Assembly (NCBI GenBank): GCA_902571385.1
Contig: CACGBK010000003.1
Coordinates: 123,452 to 187,451 of the forward strand
Length of the DNA stretch: 64,000 bases
Source: an uncultured Candidatus Actinomarina sp.
Lineage (GTDB): Bacteria > Actinomycetota > Acidimicrobiia > Actinomarinales > Actinomarinaceae
Direction of reading: 5' to 3'
Shown here: positions 16,611 through 27,499 of the stretch, piece by piece
Layout of the letters: each line of letters begins with the position of its first letter
Numbering within the stretch: position 1 is the stretch's first letter
The notes under the pieces: model-generated
Database searches by the model: none
What the model was told of the DNA's origin: nothing
The model's input: the letters and a program-made list of their open reading frames with translations, nothing else
Program-made: the position numbers and the translations under genes

Positions 16611-17357
16611 TTAACCTTTTTTTATTCTAGATTGTTGTTCAACTTCTTTTTGTAATTTAATAATTTGTTTTTGGTCTCCAAGATATCCAATTTTAGTTAG
16701 TTTATCATCTTGATAGTTAAAAGCTAATGGTATTCCAGTTGGTATATTTACTCCAATAATATCTTTGTCACTAATATCTTCAATAATTTTTAGGATTGCT
16801 CTAATACTATTTCCATGTGCGACTACTAAAACATTTTTTGTTTCTGAAAGATTTAATAGCATAGAAATCGTTTTTTTAACTCTTGATACTACATCTTTTA
16901 AAGATTCCCCTAATGGAAGATCTTGATTGATATTTTTGTATAACTTATCATTATTTGGATCAAAATCAGAATTTTTGGCTGCTAAAGGAGGTGGGGTGTC
17001 ATAACTTCTTCTCCACAGTTGGACTTGTTCTTCACCATATTTATTGGCTGTTTCAGATTTATCCAAGCCTTGTAGAGATCCGTAATGACGTTCATTTAAT
17101 GTCCAGTCATTCACAATTTCTATATCTTGTTTTACCTTATCTTCATATTGAGATAACAAAATATTTGCAGTTTCTTTTGATCTTTTTAAATAGGAGGTGA
17201 AACAAATATCAGGAACATATTCTTTATTTAATAATGTATTACCTGCTTTTAAAGCTTCATCTACCCCACCATCAGAGAGTCCAACATCAACCCAACCAGT
17301 AAATCTATTTTCTAGATTCCAAATGCTTTGACCGTGTCTTAAAAAAATCAGATTCAT
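16611..17357 (-). CDS. gpmA: 2,3-bisphosphoglycerate-dependent phosphoglycerate mutase
   Basis: 248 residues, full length for dPGM. The phospho-accepting motif LRHGQSIWN (His8), NERHYGSLQG near 88-97 and VAHGNSIRA (second catalytic His) near 178-186 are clear. It interconverts 3- and 2-phosphoglycerate. Placed in an overlapping operon with pgk and tpiA (ATGA overlap with tpiA), it completes three consecutive lower-glycolysis steps. In most Actinobacteria gpm lies elsewhere, so its insertion before secG is a local arrangement. Confidence 0.92.
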   Translation of the reverse strand: MNLIFLRHGQSIWNLENRFTGWVDVGLSDGGVDEALKAGNTLLNKEYVPDICFTSYLKRSKETANILLSQYEDKVKQDIEIVNDWTLNERHYGSLQGLDKSETANKYGEEQVQLWRRSYDTPPPLAAKNSDFDPNNDKLYKNINQDLPLGESLKDVVSRVKKTISMLLNLSETKNVLVVAHGNSIRAILKIIEDISDKDIIGVNIPTGIPLAFNYQDDKLTKIGYLGDQKQIIKLQKEVEQQSRIKKG

Positions 17358-18118
17358 AAATCTACAGATTCAATTATTTTTATAAATTTATCTACATCAA
17401 GTGAAGCACCTCCAACAAGAGCACCGTCAATAATTTTTGAATTTAATATCTCGTAAGAATTATCAGGAGAAACAGAGCCACCATATATAAATTTAATTTT
17501 TTCTTCATTAAAAAATGATTTTTTAGATATAAATTCTTTTACTTTTGAAATTACTTCCACAATATCTTGAAGAGATGCATTCTGACCTGTTCCGATTGCC
17601 CATATTGGCTCATAGGCAAATATTATTTCATCTACTTTATCTTTTCTTAACCCTTTTGTTGAATTCTCGATCTGATTAATTAAAAAATCCATATAGTTCC
17701 CATCAGTCCTTTGGTCATTACTTTCACCAAAACAAATAATGGGAGTAATTTCTTTATTTATTAGATTGTTTACTTTTACATTTACGAATTCATCTGTTTC
17801 ATTAAAATGTTGTCTTCTTTCCGAATGACCAACAATACAATAGGAAATATTTAATTTAGCTAACTGATGTGCGGAGACTTCACCTGTATATGCTCCATCA
17901 TTAAACATTGATACGTCTTGCGATGATAAAAATATATTTAATTTATCAGCATTTATTATCGTTTGAATAGATCTTAAAGAGGTGTGAGATGGTGCTACAA
18001 CAATTGAGATTTTTTCGTCTATATCAGTATTTAAGGAGTAATTTAATTTTTGAAAAAGTTGGATAGCTTCTAAATGATCTAAGTTAAGTTTCCAGTTTCC
18101 AATAATTATTTTTTTCAT
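17354..18118 (-). CDS. tpiA: Triosephosphate isomerase
   Basis: 254 residues from the ATG at 18118. Conserved IGNWKLN near residues 6-12, IVGHSERRQ (electrophile His) near 92-100, YEPIWAIGTG (catalytic Glu) near 165-174 and GGSVSPDN near 210 identify TIM. A TTG at 18124 overlapping the pgk stop (TTGA) would add two residues. The ATG matches the usual family start. Cotranscribed with pgk and gpmA. Confidence 0.93.
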   Translation of the reverse strand: MKKIIIGNWKLNLDHLEAIQLFQKLNYSLNTDIDEKISIVVAPSHTSLRSIQTIINADKLNIFLSSQDVSMFNDGAYTGEVSAHQLAKLNISYCIVGHSERRQHFNETDEFVNVKVNNLINKEITPIICFGESNDQRTDGNYMDFLINQIENSTKGLRKDKVDEIIFAYEPIWAIGTGQNASLQDIVEVISKVKEFISKKSFFNEEKIKFIYGGSVSPDNSYEILNSKIIDGALVGGASLDVDKFIKIIESVDL

Positions 18119-18120
18119 TA

Positions 18121-19293
18121 TCAAATTATAAGTGGTTTGTAAATGTTTACTCCAGGTAAATTTTTACCATCTAAGTACTCTAGAGATGCCCCGCCACCAG
18201 TAGATACATGATTAAAGTTATTTAGATTTGAAAATTTGTTTATAGCACTCACCGAATCTCCCCCTCCAACAGAGGTATATCCTCCTGCTTTAGCTATTGC
18301 TTGAGTAATTGCCTTTGTTCCATGACTAAATTGATCTAGTTCAAAAATACCCATAGGTCCATTCCAAAATAAATTTTTAGATGATGATATAATTTCAGAA
18401 AATTTAGTAATTGTATCTGGTCCAATATCAATACCTATCTGGTTTTTAGAAAAATTATTACTATTTATTTCACGTCTAATATTGCTTTCAATAGATTCAG
18501 TGACTCCAAAATCTGTAGGTAGGACAATCTTTTTTCCATATTTTGAATTGATTAAATCTTTTGCTTTTGAAATAAATGAATTTTCAACAAGAGATTTTCC
18601 AATTTCATAATCCATTGCTTTAAGAAAAGTAAAGCACATTCCCCCTCCAATCATTAGATGTTCAACTTTTGGTAAAAGTTTATCGATTATACCCAATTTA
18701 TCTGATATTTTTGCTCCACCCAACAAAACAGAATAACCAGATTTTTCATTATTTAATAATTTGTCAAGTTCTGAAATTTCTTTATTCATTAATGGTCCTT
18801 GATAAGAATTAAGAAAATTGCCAAAACTTACTACAGACGCATGTTGACGATGTGAAGCACCGAATGCGTCAAAAATATAAGTTTCAAATGGGCTCGTTAC
18901 TAATTTTGAAAATTCAATATCATTTTTCATTTCACCTTCATCGAATCTTAAGTTTTCTAGGAGAAATATCTTTGAAGTAAGATTTTTTATAGATTTTTTC
19001 ACATCATCACCATAAATACTTTTTATAAAATGTACTTTTTCGTTTTTAAGTATTTTTGACATATTTTCAGCTATTGGTCTTAGAGAATTATCCACATCAT
19101 TAGCCTTTGGCCTACCTAAATGACTAACAAATGTAATAGAACGAGAATAATCATAAATCTTATCAATAATTTCAAGAGATTTAGAAATTCTAAAATCATC
19201 ACTAATTTCATTATTTACTATCGGTACATTCAAATCTGATCTGACAAGGACATCTCCAAGATATTTTTCATCACTTATTGCATTTATTATCAA
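18121..19293 (-). CDS. pgk: Phosphoglycerate kinase
   Basis: 390 residues. Motifs: RSDLNVP near 18-24, SHLGRPK near 58-64, the substrate loop around FDAFGASHRQHAS, the ATP loop GPMGIFE near 314-320 and STGGGASLEYL near 362-372. The enzyme transfers phosphate from 1,3-bisphosphoglycerate to ADP. It starts the pgk-tpiA-gpmA-secG operon. The gap genes that normally sit upstream in Actinobacteria (yvcK, whiA and gap after rapZ) are absent: rapZ lies only 56 bases away. Confidence 0.93.
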   Translation of the reverse strand: MIINAISDEKYLGDVLVRSDLNVPIVNNEISDDFRISKSLEIIDKIYDYSRSITFVSHLGRPKANDVDNSLRPIAENMSKILKNEKVHFIKSIYGDDVKKSIKNLTSKIFLLENLRFDEGEMKNDIEFSKLVTSPFETYIFDAFGASHRQHASVVSFGNFLNSYQGPLMNKEISELDKLLNNEKSGYSVLLGGAKISDKLGIIDKLLPKVEHLMIGGGMCFTFLKAMDYEIGKSLVENSFISKAKDLINSKYGKKIVLPTDFGVTESIESNIRREINSNNFSKNQIGIDIGPDTITKFSEIISSSKNLFWNGPMGIFELDQFSHGTKAITQAIAKAGGYTSVGGGDSVSAINKFSNLNNFNHVSTGGGASLEYLDGKNLPGVNIYKPLII

Positions 19294-19349
19294 CTTAAAA
19301 ATCCTTTTTTTATAAATTATTTCAAAAAAGTATTATCAAAATTTAAAGA

Positions 19350-20216
19350 TTAATTTTCTTTCATATCTCTATGAATAATGACAGCATCTTTACCATCGGA
19401 TTTTAACCATTTCCCAATTTCTTCAGTCATAACTACACTTCTGTGTTTCCCGCCAGTACAACCGATTGCAATCCCAACATATGATTTTCCTTCTGAGGTA
19501 AACCTTGGCAAAAGAAAATCAATCATATCTTTTGTTTTTTCAAGAAATATCTGTGCATCTTCAAAAGAGAGTACATAATTTCTTACCATTGGCGCTTGAC
19601 CTGTGGAATCTCTAAGTTCATCTCGCCAATGGGGGTTAGGTAAAAACCTAACATCCAATACCAAGTCGGCATCTCTTGGAGATCCATTTTTAAATCCAAA
19701 TGAAGTGACAGAAATTTTTAAATCTTGATTGCTTGCTGTTCCCTGAAAACCCTCAATAATTCTTTTTCTTAAATCATGAACATTCATGTCTGATGTATCT
19801 ATTACAAGATCTGCTAATTCTCTTATAGGCTTTAATAATTCTCTTTCATTTTTAACGGACTGGTCTAAAGAATCCTTTCCCATAGGATGTGGCCTTCTAT
19901 TCTCTTCATACCTTTCTATGAGTGAGTCATTGTCTGCATCTAAAAATATAACTCTAGTTAGAACACCTGATTGACTTAGCCTATCAAGACTTTTTGTTAA
20001 CTCACTCTGAGCGGAAGTTTCTCTACCATCAACAGTAAGTACTAACTGTTTGTTTGTTTCAGCAACATCATTAGACTCAACTACTGATTGAATTAAATTA
20101 GTTGGTAAATTTTCAATGACATAATACCCAAGGTCTTCAAATACATTAGCACTTGCGGAGCGACCAGCTCCTGACATTCCTACAAGTAATAATACTTCTG
20201 GGCGTTTAGATACCAT
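19350..20216 (-). CDS. rapZ: RapZ (YvcJ) RNase adaptor / nucleotide-binding protein
   Basis: 288 residues. Walker A GMSGAGRS at 13-20, NLPTNL near 36-41, and the C-terminal motif GCTGGKHRSV near 253-262 are typical of the YvcJ/RapZ family. It binds nucleotides and, in enteric bacteria, senses glucosamine-6-phosphate and adapts a small RNA to RNase E. The role in Actinobacteria is less clear. It lies between uvrC and pgk. Confidence 0.9.
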   Translation of the reverse strand: MVSKRPEVLLLVGMSGAGRSASANVFEDLGYYVIENLPTNLIQSVVESNDVAETNKQLVLTVDGRETSAQSELTKSLDRLSQSGVLTRVIFLDADNDSLIERYEENRRPHPMGKDSLDQSVKNERELLKPIRELADLVIDTSDMNVHDLRKRIIEGFQGTASNQDLKISVTSFGFKNGSPRDADLVLDVRFLPNPHWRDELRDSTGQAPMVRNYVLSFEDAQIFLEKTKDMIDFLLPRFTSEGKSYVGIAIGCTGGKHRSVVMTEEIGKWLKSDGKDAVIIHRDMKEN

Positions 20217-20286
20217 AATTAACCTAATGATATTCTAATTGTGATGTATTTACATGGATAAATTTTCTTATTGTATGATATATAAC

Positions 20287-22098
20287 TTAAAAATCCCCAT
20301 TGAAATAAGAGTAAACTTTTTTGGCTATGTTATCAGATACGACTTCATTGAGCTCCTCAAACGTAGCTTTTGAAAGTCTGGAAACATCCTTAAATTTTTC
20401 TAATAATATTTCAGAAGACTTGTTGCCAACTCCTTTAATACTTAATAAGGTTTGATCGTCAAAATTTTTAATTCTTAATCTTCTATTTTCAGTTATTGCA
20501 AATCTGTGTGCTTCATCTCTTATGTTTTGAAGTAAAAACATCGCTTCAGAACTTTTATCAAGAATAAAAGGTTCTTTACGATTAGGTTTGAAAACCTCTT
20601 CAAATTTTTTGGCCAAACCAATTATTTCAATGTCTAACTCAAAATGATCAACTACACCTTTTGCCGAAGATAATTGGCCTTTGCCACCATCAATTAAAAT
20701 TAGATCAGGTTTCCTCTTGAAACTTTTATCTTTCTCATCAACTTTTGAAAGTCTTTTGAGTCTTCTAAAAATTACTTCTTCCATTGATTTATAATCGTCT
20801 TGTCCCGAAAAAGATTTTATATGAAATTTTCTATACATTGATGGTTTACAAATACCATCATCCATGACCACCATTGAGCCTGCTCTATACTCAGCTCCAA
20901 GATTTGAAATATCAAATGCTTCTATACGATAAGGAATATTTTTAAGATCTAAATTATTTTTTAATTGTTCTAATGATTGTGATCGAAATTCTAAATCTGT
21001 TCTTCGTCTAAAATTAACCACCCTTCGTATTTCTTTAGCATCTAAAATAGCTGTTTCTAATAAGTCTTTTTTCCAACCCTTAATTGGTGTTTTTAATTGA
21101 ATATCTTTATCCCATTTCTTAGATAGGCTTTTTTGAACAGTCTCAACATAAGGGAAATTGTGACTTACTAATATTTCATCTGATGGTTGATTTTCTGAAA
21201 AAATTGAAAGTATTATCTGTGGGAGGTATTCTTCATATTGCTCTGTATCAATTGGTTCTAGTGTTTTCTTAACTTCACCAATTATTCTTCCATTTCTTAT
21301 CAGCAGACAAGAAATAACTACATCAAAATTACTGATATCGATTCCTACAACATCTACTGATTTTTTATCTGCAACCATTAATGTTTGTGTTGTCCTAGCA
21401 TTTTCAAGATGAGTAATAATGCTTTTTGCTTGTTGAGCCTTTTCATATTCTTGGTTTTCTGAAAATGTCATCATTTCATTTATTTTTTCATCAATATATT
21501 GATCAGACTTTCCAGAATAAAAATTTTCAAGTTTTGAAATTAAATCAACATATTCATCTCTACTAATTGCATCAATACAGGGTCCTGCACATTTATCAAT
21601 ATCATATAGTAGACAGGCTTTTCCTAATTTTTGGTGTCTTTCAAAAACATTTTTTGAACAAGTTCTTACTGGAAAAATATTAATTAAATGATCAAGTGAT
21701 CTTCGTGCTGATCCTATAAACGGAAAGGGACCAAAGTTTTTATTTTTTTGACTAATTCTTCTGGAAATATATGCTCTTGGCCATTCTTCATTTGATAAGG
21801 TAACGTATGGATAAGACTTATCATCCTTAAATTGAACATTGTATTTAGGTTTATATTGTTGAATAAAAGAATATTCAGCTAATAAAGCATCTGCTTCATT
21901 TTTTGAAACAACAAAGCTTATGTTCTCAGACTCTGAAACAAGCCTCTTTACTTTCCATGAGGATCTATCTCTAAAATATGAAGGTACACGTTTTCTTAAA
22001 TTCTTAGCTTTTCCAACATACAATGGTTCCTCGTATTCATCTTTAAAAATATAAATACCGGGACTTGTTGGAATTTCTTTTATTTCTATTTTTTCCAT
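20287..22098 (-). CDS. uvrC: Excinuclease ABC subunit UvrC
   Basis: 603 residues. GIY-YIG nuclease at 13-40 (SPGIYIFKD...LYVGKAKNL), UVR-like region near 200-235, a central RNase-H-like nuclease region with IDGGKGQLSSA near 476-486, and C-terminal helix-hairpin-helix residues (IKGVGNKSSEILLEKF). UvrC makes both incisions in nucleotide excision repair. It starts one base into the uvrA stop region, tightly following uvrA. Confidence 0.94.
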   Translation of the reverse strand: MEKIEIKEIPTSPGIYIFKDEYEEPLYVGKAKNLRKRVPSYFRDRSSWKVKRLVSESENISFVVSKNEADALLAEYSFIQQYKPKYNVQFKDDKSYPYVTLSNEEWPRAYISRRISQKNKNFGPFPFIGSARRSLDHLINIFPVRTCSKNVFERHQKLGKACLLYDIDKCAGPCIDAISRDEYVDLISKLENFYSGKSDQYIDEKINEMMTFSENQEYEKAQQAKSIITHLENARTTQTLMVADKKSVDVVGIDISNFDVVISCLLIRNGRIIGEVKKTLEPIDTEQYEEYLPQIILSIFSENQPSDEILVSHNFPYVETVQKSLSKKWDKDIQLKTPIKGWKKDLLETAILDAKEIRRVVNFRRRTDLEFRSQSLEQLKNNLDLKNIPYRIEAFDISNLGAEYRAGSMVVMDDGICKPSMYRKFHIKSFSGQDDYKSMEEVIFRRLKRLSKVDEKDKSFKRKPDLILIDGGKGQLSSAKGVVDHFELDIEIIGLAKKFEEVFKPNRKEPFILDKSSEAMFLLQNIRDEAHRFAITENRRLRIKNFDDQTLLSIKGVGNKSSEILLEKFKDVSRLSKATFEELNEVVSDNIAKKVYSYFNGDF

Positions 22099-24908
22099 TA
22101 CAAGACTGATTTTAAATGATAACCTGTCAAAGAAGTTTTATCTAATGCTAAACTTTCAGGAGTTCCCTCTGAGATAATTTTTCCTCCATTTTCTCCTCCT
22201 TCTGGTCCGAGATCTATTACCCAATCTGAATTTTTTATTACATCAAGATTATGTTCGATAACAAGTACAGTATTTCCTTTGTCAACGAGCATATGTAAAA
22301 CTTCTAATAACTTTTGAACATCTGCAAAATGTAGACCCGTTGTTGGCTCATCCAATATATACATTGTTCTACCTGTTGATCTTTTGCTCAACTCTTTTGC
22401 TAGTTTCACCCTTTGAGCTTCTCCTCCTGAAAGAGTTGTGGCTGATTGACCAAGTGTTATATAAGATAATCCAACATCATCTAATGTTTTTATGATTCTT
22501 GAAATCTGAGGTTGATTTTCAAATATTTTAAGAGAATTTTCAACTGTAGAATTTAGTATGTCAGAAATTGTATTGCCTTTCCAACGTATATTTAATGTCT
22601 CATTGTTATATCTTGAACCTTTACAATCCTCACACATCACATAAACATCAGGTAAAAAATACATTTCAACTTTTATTGTTCCGTCACCTCTGCATACTTC
22701 GCATCTTCCTCCAGGTACATTGAAAGAAAATCTACCTGGCTTGTAACCGCGGATCTTAGCTTCTTCTGTTTGAGAATAAAGAGAGCGTATCATATCAAAA
22801 ACACCAGAATAAGTTGCAGGATTTGATCTTGGAGTTCTTCCAATAGGAGATTGATCGATTTCAATTAATTTGTCTATATAATTTAGTCCACTCACACTTT
22901 TATGAACACCGGGTGGGCTCCAATTTTTTCTTGAAAATTCATTTTGTATTGCCTTAGATAATATTTCTGATACCAGTGTTGACTTTCCACTCCCTGATAC
23001 TCCAGTAACTGATATAAATTTCCCTAGAGGAAATTCGGCTGTAAGATTCTTCAAATTATTTTCTTTTGCTCCTCTTACAACAATTTTTTCATTATTTCCT
23101 TTTCTTCTGATTTTTGGGTACGGTACTTTTTGTTTTCCAGATAAATATTGTCCAGTAATTGACTTTTTATTCTTTGATACTGTTTCAAAATCACCAGCAG
23201 CAACTATATTTCCACCTTCTTCTCCAGCTCCCCAACCAATATCAATTATGAAATCAGAACTTCTCATTGTTTCTTCATCGTGTTCAACGACAAGTACTGT
23301 ATTTCCTAAATTTTTCAATCTTAATAATGTTTCGATTAGTTTTTTATTATCAGACTGATGGAGGCCAATTGATGGTTCATCTAAAACGTAGAGTACACCG
23401 GTTAATCCAGAACCTATCTGTGTAGCTAATCTAATTCTTTGTGCTTCACCTCCTGATAGAGTTGCAGCACCTCTATTTAACTGTAAGTAAGTAAGTCCAA
23501 CTTCATTCAAAAAAAGTAATCTTTCATTAATTTCTCTTAAAATTGTTTCAGCAATTTCTTTTTCGTTACCAGTTAGTTTTAAATTTTGAATCACCTTACT
23601 AGCTTTGTTAATTGATAACTTATTAAAATCACCAAGTGTAAGTGATTTTACTTTTACATTTCTAGATCTTGGATTTAACCTTTCACCATCACAATCAGTG
23701 CATGGCAATTCTCTCATAAATTGCATATAATATTCTCTTCTGTGATCAGATTCTGTTTCTTCATAAATTTTCTTAAATAATGGTATAACTCCAGGAAATT
23801 CTCTTTCCCAAGTTCTGGAATTTCCAAATCGATTTGTATATCTGATTGGAGTTTTTATTCCATCTGAACCGAAAAGAAGAATAAATTTATCGTTATCAGA
23901 CAAATCTTTATATGGAATATTTCTTGGTATGTCAAAATATTCACAAACCCCATAAATCTGTGCACGAAAATATTTTCTTTTTGACATTTCCGGAAAGACA
24001 TTTTCATCAATAGATTGGATTTCGTCCTTTACTAATAGATTTTCATCAATTTCGTAGTTAATACCAATACCATTACATCTTTCACATGCTCCAAACGGAG
24101 AATTAAATGAAAAATCTCTTGGCTCTAGTTTGCCATATGAAGTGCCACATTCTTTACAACCAAGATTTTGACTAAATGACTTTATATCCTCGTCAATCTT
24201 AATATCAACTAATCCGCTTGTTAAGTTAATTGCTGCCTCAACAGATTGTGGAAGTCTTCTTCCACCGGTTTTTTTAATTTTTACTCTATCAACAACTACT
24301 GAGATATTGTGATTGAAGTATCTATCCAGCCGTTTTGCCTCATCTAATCTAACTAACTCCCCATCAATATAAGCTCTACTAAAGCCTTGTTTTAACAAAT
24401 CTTTAAATAAGGTTTCGAACTCTCCTTTTCTTGATTTAACAATTGGTGCAAGAATTTCAACATATATGTCCTCACCAATTTCTAATATTTGATTTACTAT
24501 AAAATCAGTAGATTGTTTTTCTATTTTAGAACCACAGTTTGGGCAGTAACTGATACCTATTCTTGCCCAAAGTAGACGTAAATAATCGTGTATTTCTGTG
24601 ACAGTGCCTACCGTTGAACGAGGGCTTCTTGATGAAGTTTTTTGGTCAATAGCTATAGCAGGTGAGAGACCCTCAATTTGTTCAACATTTGGTTTTTCCA
24701 TTTGCCCAAGAAATTGACGTGCATAAGCAGATAAGCTTTCAACATATCTTCTTTGACCTTCAGCATAAATGGTATCAAAAGCAAGAGAAGACTTACCAGA
24801 ACCTGAGAGGCCAGTGATTACTACTAGTTGATTTTTTGGTATATCAATACTGATATCTTTTAAGTTATGCTCTTTAGCACCTTTAACCTTTAAATAATCA
24901 TTTACCAT
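22098..24908 (-). CDS. uvrA: Excinuclease ABC subunit UvrA
   Basis: 936 residues. First Walker A GLSGSGKS at 33-40 and second GVSGSGKS near 635. Both ABC signatures (LSGGEAQRI and LSGGEAQRVKLA) are intact, with CxxC zinc modules (NCGSK and CEVCRGDGT types). It is a DNA-damage-binding ATPase that loads UvrB. Overlaps uvrC by one base and abuts uvrB. No insertion or truncation. Confidence 0.96.
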   Translation of the reverse strand: MVNDYLKVKGAKEHNLKDISIDIPKNQLVVITGLSGSGKSSLAFDTIYAEGQRRYVESLSAYARQFLGQMEKPNVEQIEGLSPAIAIDQKTSSRSPRSTVGTVTEIHDYLRLLWARIGISYCPNCGSKIEKQSTDFIVNQILEIGEDIYVEILAPIVKSRKGEFETLFKDLLKQGFSRAYIDGELVRLDEAKRLDRYFNHNISVVVDRVKIKKTGGRRLPQSVEAAINLTSGLVDIKIDEDIKSFSQNLGCKECGTSYGKLEPRDFSFNSPFGACERCNGIGINYEIDENLLVKDEIQSIDENVFPEMSKRKYFRAQIYGVCEYFDIPRNIPYKDLSDNDKFILLFGSDGIKTPIRYTNRFGNSRTWEREFPGVIPLFKKIYEETESDHRREYYMQFMRELPCTDCDGERLNPRSRNVKVKSLTLGDFNKLSINKASKVIQNLKLTGNEKEIAETILREINERLLFLNEVGLTYLQLNRGAATLSGGEAQRIRLATQIGSGLTGVLYVLDEPSIGLHQSDNKKLIETLLRLKNLGNTVLVVEHDEETMRSSDFIIDIGWGAGEEGGNIVAAGDFETVSKNKKSITGQYLSGKQKVPYPKIRRKGNNEKIVVRGAKENNLKNLTAEFPLGKFISVTGVSGSGKSTLVSEILSKAIQNEFSRKNWSPPGVHKSVSGLNYIDKLIEIDQSPIGRTPRSNPATYSGVFDMIRSLYSQTEEAKIRGYKPGRFSFNVPGGRCEVCRGDGTIKVEMYFLPDVYVMCEDCKGSRYNNETLNIRWKGNTISDILNSTVENSLKIFENQPQISRIIKTLDDVGLSYITLGQSATTLSGGEAQRVKLAKELSKRSTGRTMYILDEPTTGLHFADVQKLLEVLHMLVDKGNTVLVIEHNLDVIKNSDWVIDLGPEGGENGGKIISEGTPESLALDKTSLTGYHLKSVL

Positions 24909-26905
24909 TAGCTAGGAAGCTCCATAATTTCTTTTTTTATCTCTTTAAGCTCGTCCCTTAATCTAGCAGCAACTTCAAACTCCAATAAATCTGCTGCCAC
25001 TTTCATTTCTTTTTCAATATCTTTTGATATTTTATACAAATCATCTTTAGAAGCATTTTTCAAATTCAAATTTGATCTAAATAAAATATCGTCTTTTGAA
25101 GGTCTGTTTCTTTCAACGATTTCAAGAATATCAGTTATTTCCTTCTTGACAGTCTCTGGATTTATATCATATTTTTTATTATGTTTATCTTGAATCTCTC
25201 TTCTTCTTTTTGTTTCTCCAACTGCTTTCGTGATAGAGTCTGTAATTTTATCGGCATACATTATTACATAACCATCTTTGTTTCTAGCTGCTCTACCAAT
25301 TGTTTGAATTAAACTTGTTTCAGATCTTAAAAAACCTTCTTTATCAGCATCCATAATTGCAACTAATTGGACTTCTGGTAAGTCAAGTCCCTCTCTGAGT
25401 AAATTTATACCTACAAGAACATCAAATTCTCCTTTTCTTAGATCTCTTAGAATTTCAATTCTTTCCAGAGTGTCAATATCTGAATGGAGATAGCGTGTTT
25501 TTATTCCCATTTTCAAAAAATAATCACTTAAAGCTTCACTCATCTTTTTTGTTAAAGTTGTAACAAGGACCCTATTCCCATTATTTATTACGGATTTGAT
25601 TTCACTTAATAAATCTTGAATTTGATCTTTAGTAGGTCTGACATCTATATTTGGATCTAATAAACCAGTAGGTCGAATAACTTGTTCAATAAAAATTTCT
25701 GAATTTTCATTTTCCCATTTACCTGGAGTTGCGGATACAAGAATAGTTTTATTTACTTTATTTCTCCATTCATCAAATTTTAATGGACGATTATCAAGGG
25801 CAGCTGGCAATCTGAATCCATAATCCACAAGAGTTGATTTTCTTGACTTATCACCTTCGTATTGCCCTCTAATTTGAGGTATAGCAATATGGCTTTCATC
25901 AACAACCATCAGGAAATCATCTGGAAAAAAATCAATTAATGTATATGGTGCTTCTCCTGGTTTTCTGCCATCAAAATATCTAGAATAGTTTTCTATTCCT
26001 GAACAAACGCCAAGTTCACTTAACATTTCTAAATCAAACATTGTTCTTTGTTTGATGCGTTGTGCTTCAAGTAATTTATTGTCTTTTTCAAACTTTGAAA
26101 TTTGTTTTGCCAAATCATTTTCAATTTCCTTTAATGCATTTTTTCTTTCTTCATCCGAAGTTACATAATGAGATGCAGGAAATATAGCCAACTCAGTTAA
26201 TTTTTCTAATATCTCACCTGTTACTGGATCAATTCTAGATATTTTTTCTATTTCGTCCCCAAAAAATTCAATTCTAAAAATAGTTTCTTCATAAACAGGA
26301 AATATATCTAACGTGTCACCCTTTAATCTAAAGGAACCTCGAGTAACAACTAAATCATTTCTAATATACTGCTGCTTTACTAACTGACCAATCAAATCAT
26401 CTAAATCAAATTCTTTACCTTGAATAATTGGAATGATTTTATTTTTATATTCTTTAGGAGAGCCAAGACCGTATATGCAAGAAACAGATGAAACTACTAT
26501 GACATCATCCCTTAATAGCAAAGCACTTGTTGCTGAATGTCTTAATCTGTCGATTTCTTCATTTATATTTGCATCTTTTTCTATAAAAGTATCTGTTCTT
26601 GGAACGTATGCCTCTGGCTGGTAGTAATCGTAATAAGAAACAAAATATTCAACTCTATTTTCAGGAAAAAATTGTTTGAACTCATTTGCTAACTGAGCTG
26701 CAAGAGCTTTGTTGGGAGCAAGAACTAAAGTAGGTTTTTGAACTTCCTCTATCAGCCAGGCTATTGTTGCAGATTTACCTGAACCAGTAATTCCCATTAA
26801 CGTTTGAAAATCAATATTACTATCAATCCCATTTTTTAACTTTTTAATTGCTGCAGGTTGATCCCCTTTTGGTGTAAATTCTGAGATCACTTTAAATTTG
26901 TTCAT
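24908..26905 (-). CDS. uvrB: Excinuclease ABC subunit UvrB
   Basis: 665 residues. Walker A GITGSGKS (38-45), the beta-hairpin [12 protein letters not shown] near 93-104, DESH helicase box near 338, QTIGRAARN and a C-terminal UVR domain ([15 protein letters not shown]). Scans DNA with UvrA and recruits UvrC. It overlaps coaE by one base and uvrA by one. The order coaE-uvrB-uvrA-uvrC is standard in Actinobacteria. Confidence 0.96.
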   Translation of the reverse strand: MNKFKVISEFTPKGDQPAAIKKLKNGIDSNIDFQTLMGITGSGKSATIAWLIEEVQKPTLVLAPNKALAAQLANEFKQFFPENRVEYFVSYYDYYQPEAYVPRTDTFIEKDANINEEIDRLRHSATSALLLRDDVIVVSSVSCIYGLGSPKEYKNKIIPIIQGKEFDLDDLIGQLVKQQYIRNDLVVTRGSFRLKGDTLDIFPVYEETIFRIEFFGDEIEKISRIDPVTGEILEKLTELAIFPASHYVTSDEERKNALKEIENDLAKQISKFEKDNKLLEAQRIKQRTMFDLEMLSELGVCSGIENYSRYFDGRKPGEAPYTLIDFFPDDFLMVVDESHIAIPQIRGQYEGDKSRKSTLVDYGFRLPAALDNRPLKFDEWRNKVNKTILVSATPGKWENENSEIFIEQVIRPTGLLDPNIDVRPTKDQIQDLLSEIKSVINNGNRVLVTTLTKKMSEALSDYFLKMGIKTRYLHSDIDTLERIEILRDLRKGEFDVLVGINLLREGLDLPEVQLVAIMDADKEGFLRSETSLIQTIGRAARNKDGYVIMYADKITDSITKAVGETKRRREIQDKHNKKYDINPETVKKEITDILEIVERNRPSKDDILFRSNLNLKNASKDDLYKISKDIEKEMKVAADLLEFEVAARLRDELKEIKKEIMELPS

Positions 26906-27459
26906 TATAAAGATTCTATTACTTGTTTAAGTTGGCCTTCTAAATCTTCTTTGACATCATTGTTAATAAGTGTTCCTATTGAGTACCACCATTCATCATT
27001 TGGTTGGTTGCTTATTCTATTTTTAATATCCTCTATCTTCATTCCTCTATTTATTAATCGCTCTACTCTTACTTTTTCAGGACTCCATAAAACTATTGTC
27101 TTAAACATATCAATTATGTTTTTAGGAGCAGATACTTCAATAAATGTTAATTGGTCACTATTACTTAAAATATCTATTAATTGAGATTGAACTTTAGGAT
27201 GTAAATAAGTTTCTAACAATTTTAATTTTTCTTTATCTTGAAAAACAATATTTGCTAATTTAGCTTTGTTGACTTTATTATTTTCTAAGCAATCTAAAAA
27301 ATTAGTTTTTAAAAAATCAATTGAGTTTTCATCATTTAATATGTTGTTTGAAATAATGTCTAAATCGACTGTTTTATATCCTAACTTAGCAACTATTGAT
27401 AAAGCTTCCGATTTCCCTGAACCAATCGGACCAGTCAATATAATTCCATTTTTATACAT
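26905..27459 (-). CDS. coaE: Dephospho-CoA kinase
   Basis: 184 residues. P-loop GPIGSGKS at 10-17, DLD near 33, and the CoA-substrate region around [14 protein letters not shown] near 79-92. It makes the last step of coenzyme A synthesis. Many actinobacterial CoaE proteins carry a C-terminal UPF0157 (GrpB) extension, and this one lacks it. It sits between rpsA and uvrB and has a leucine-rich C-terminal helix. Confidence 0.88.
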   Translation of the reverse strand: MYKNGIILTGPIGSGKSEALSIVAKLGYKTVDLDIISNNILNDENSIDFLKTNFLDCLENNKVNKAKLANIVFQDKEKLKLLETYLHPKVQSQLIDILSNSDQLTFIEVSAPKNIIDMFKTIVLWSPEKVRVERLINRGMKIEDIKNRISNQPNDEWWYSIGTLINNDVKEDLEGQLKQVIESL

Positions 27460-27499
27460 ATATATAAGATTAAGGAAAATTAGAATTTAACTTGAATTG

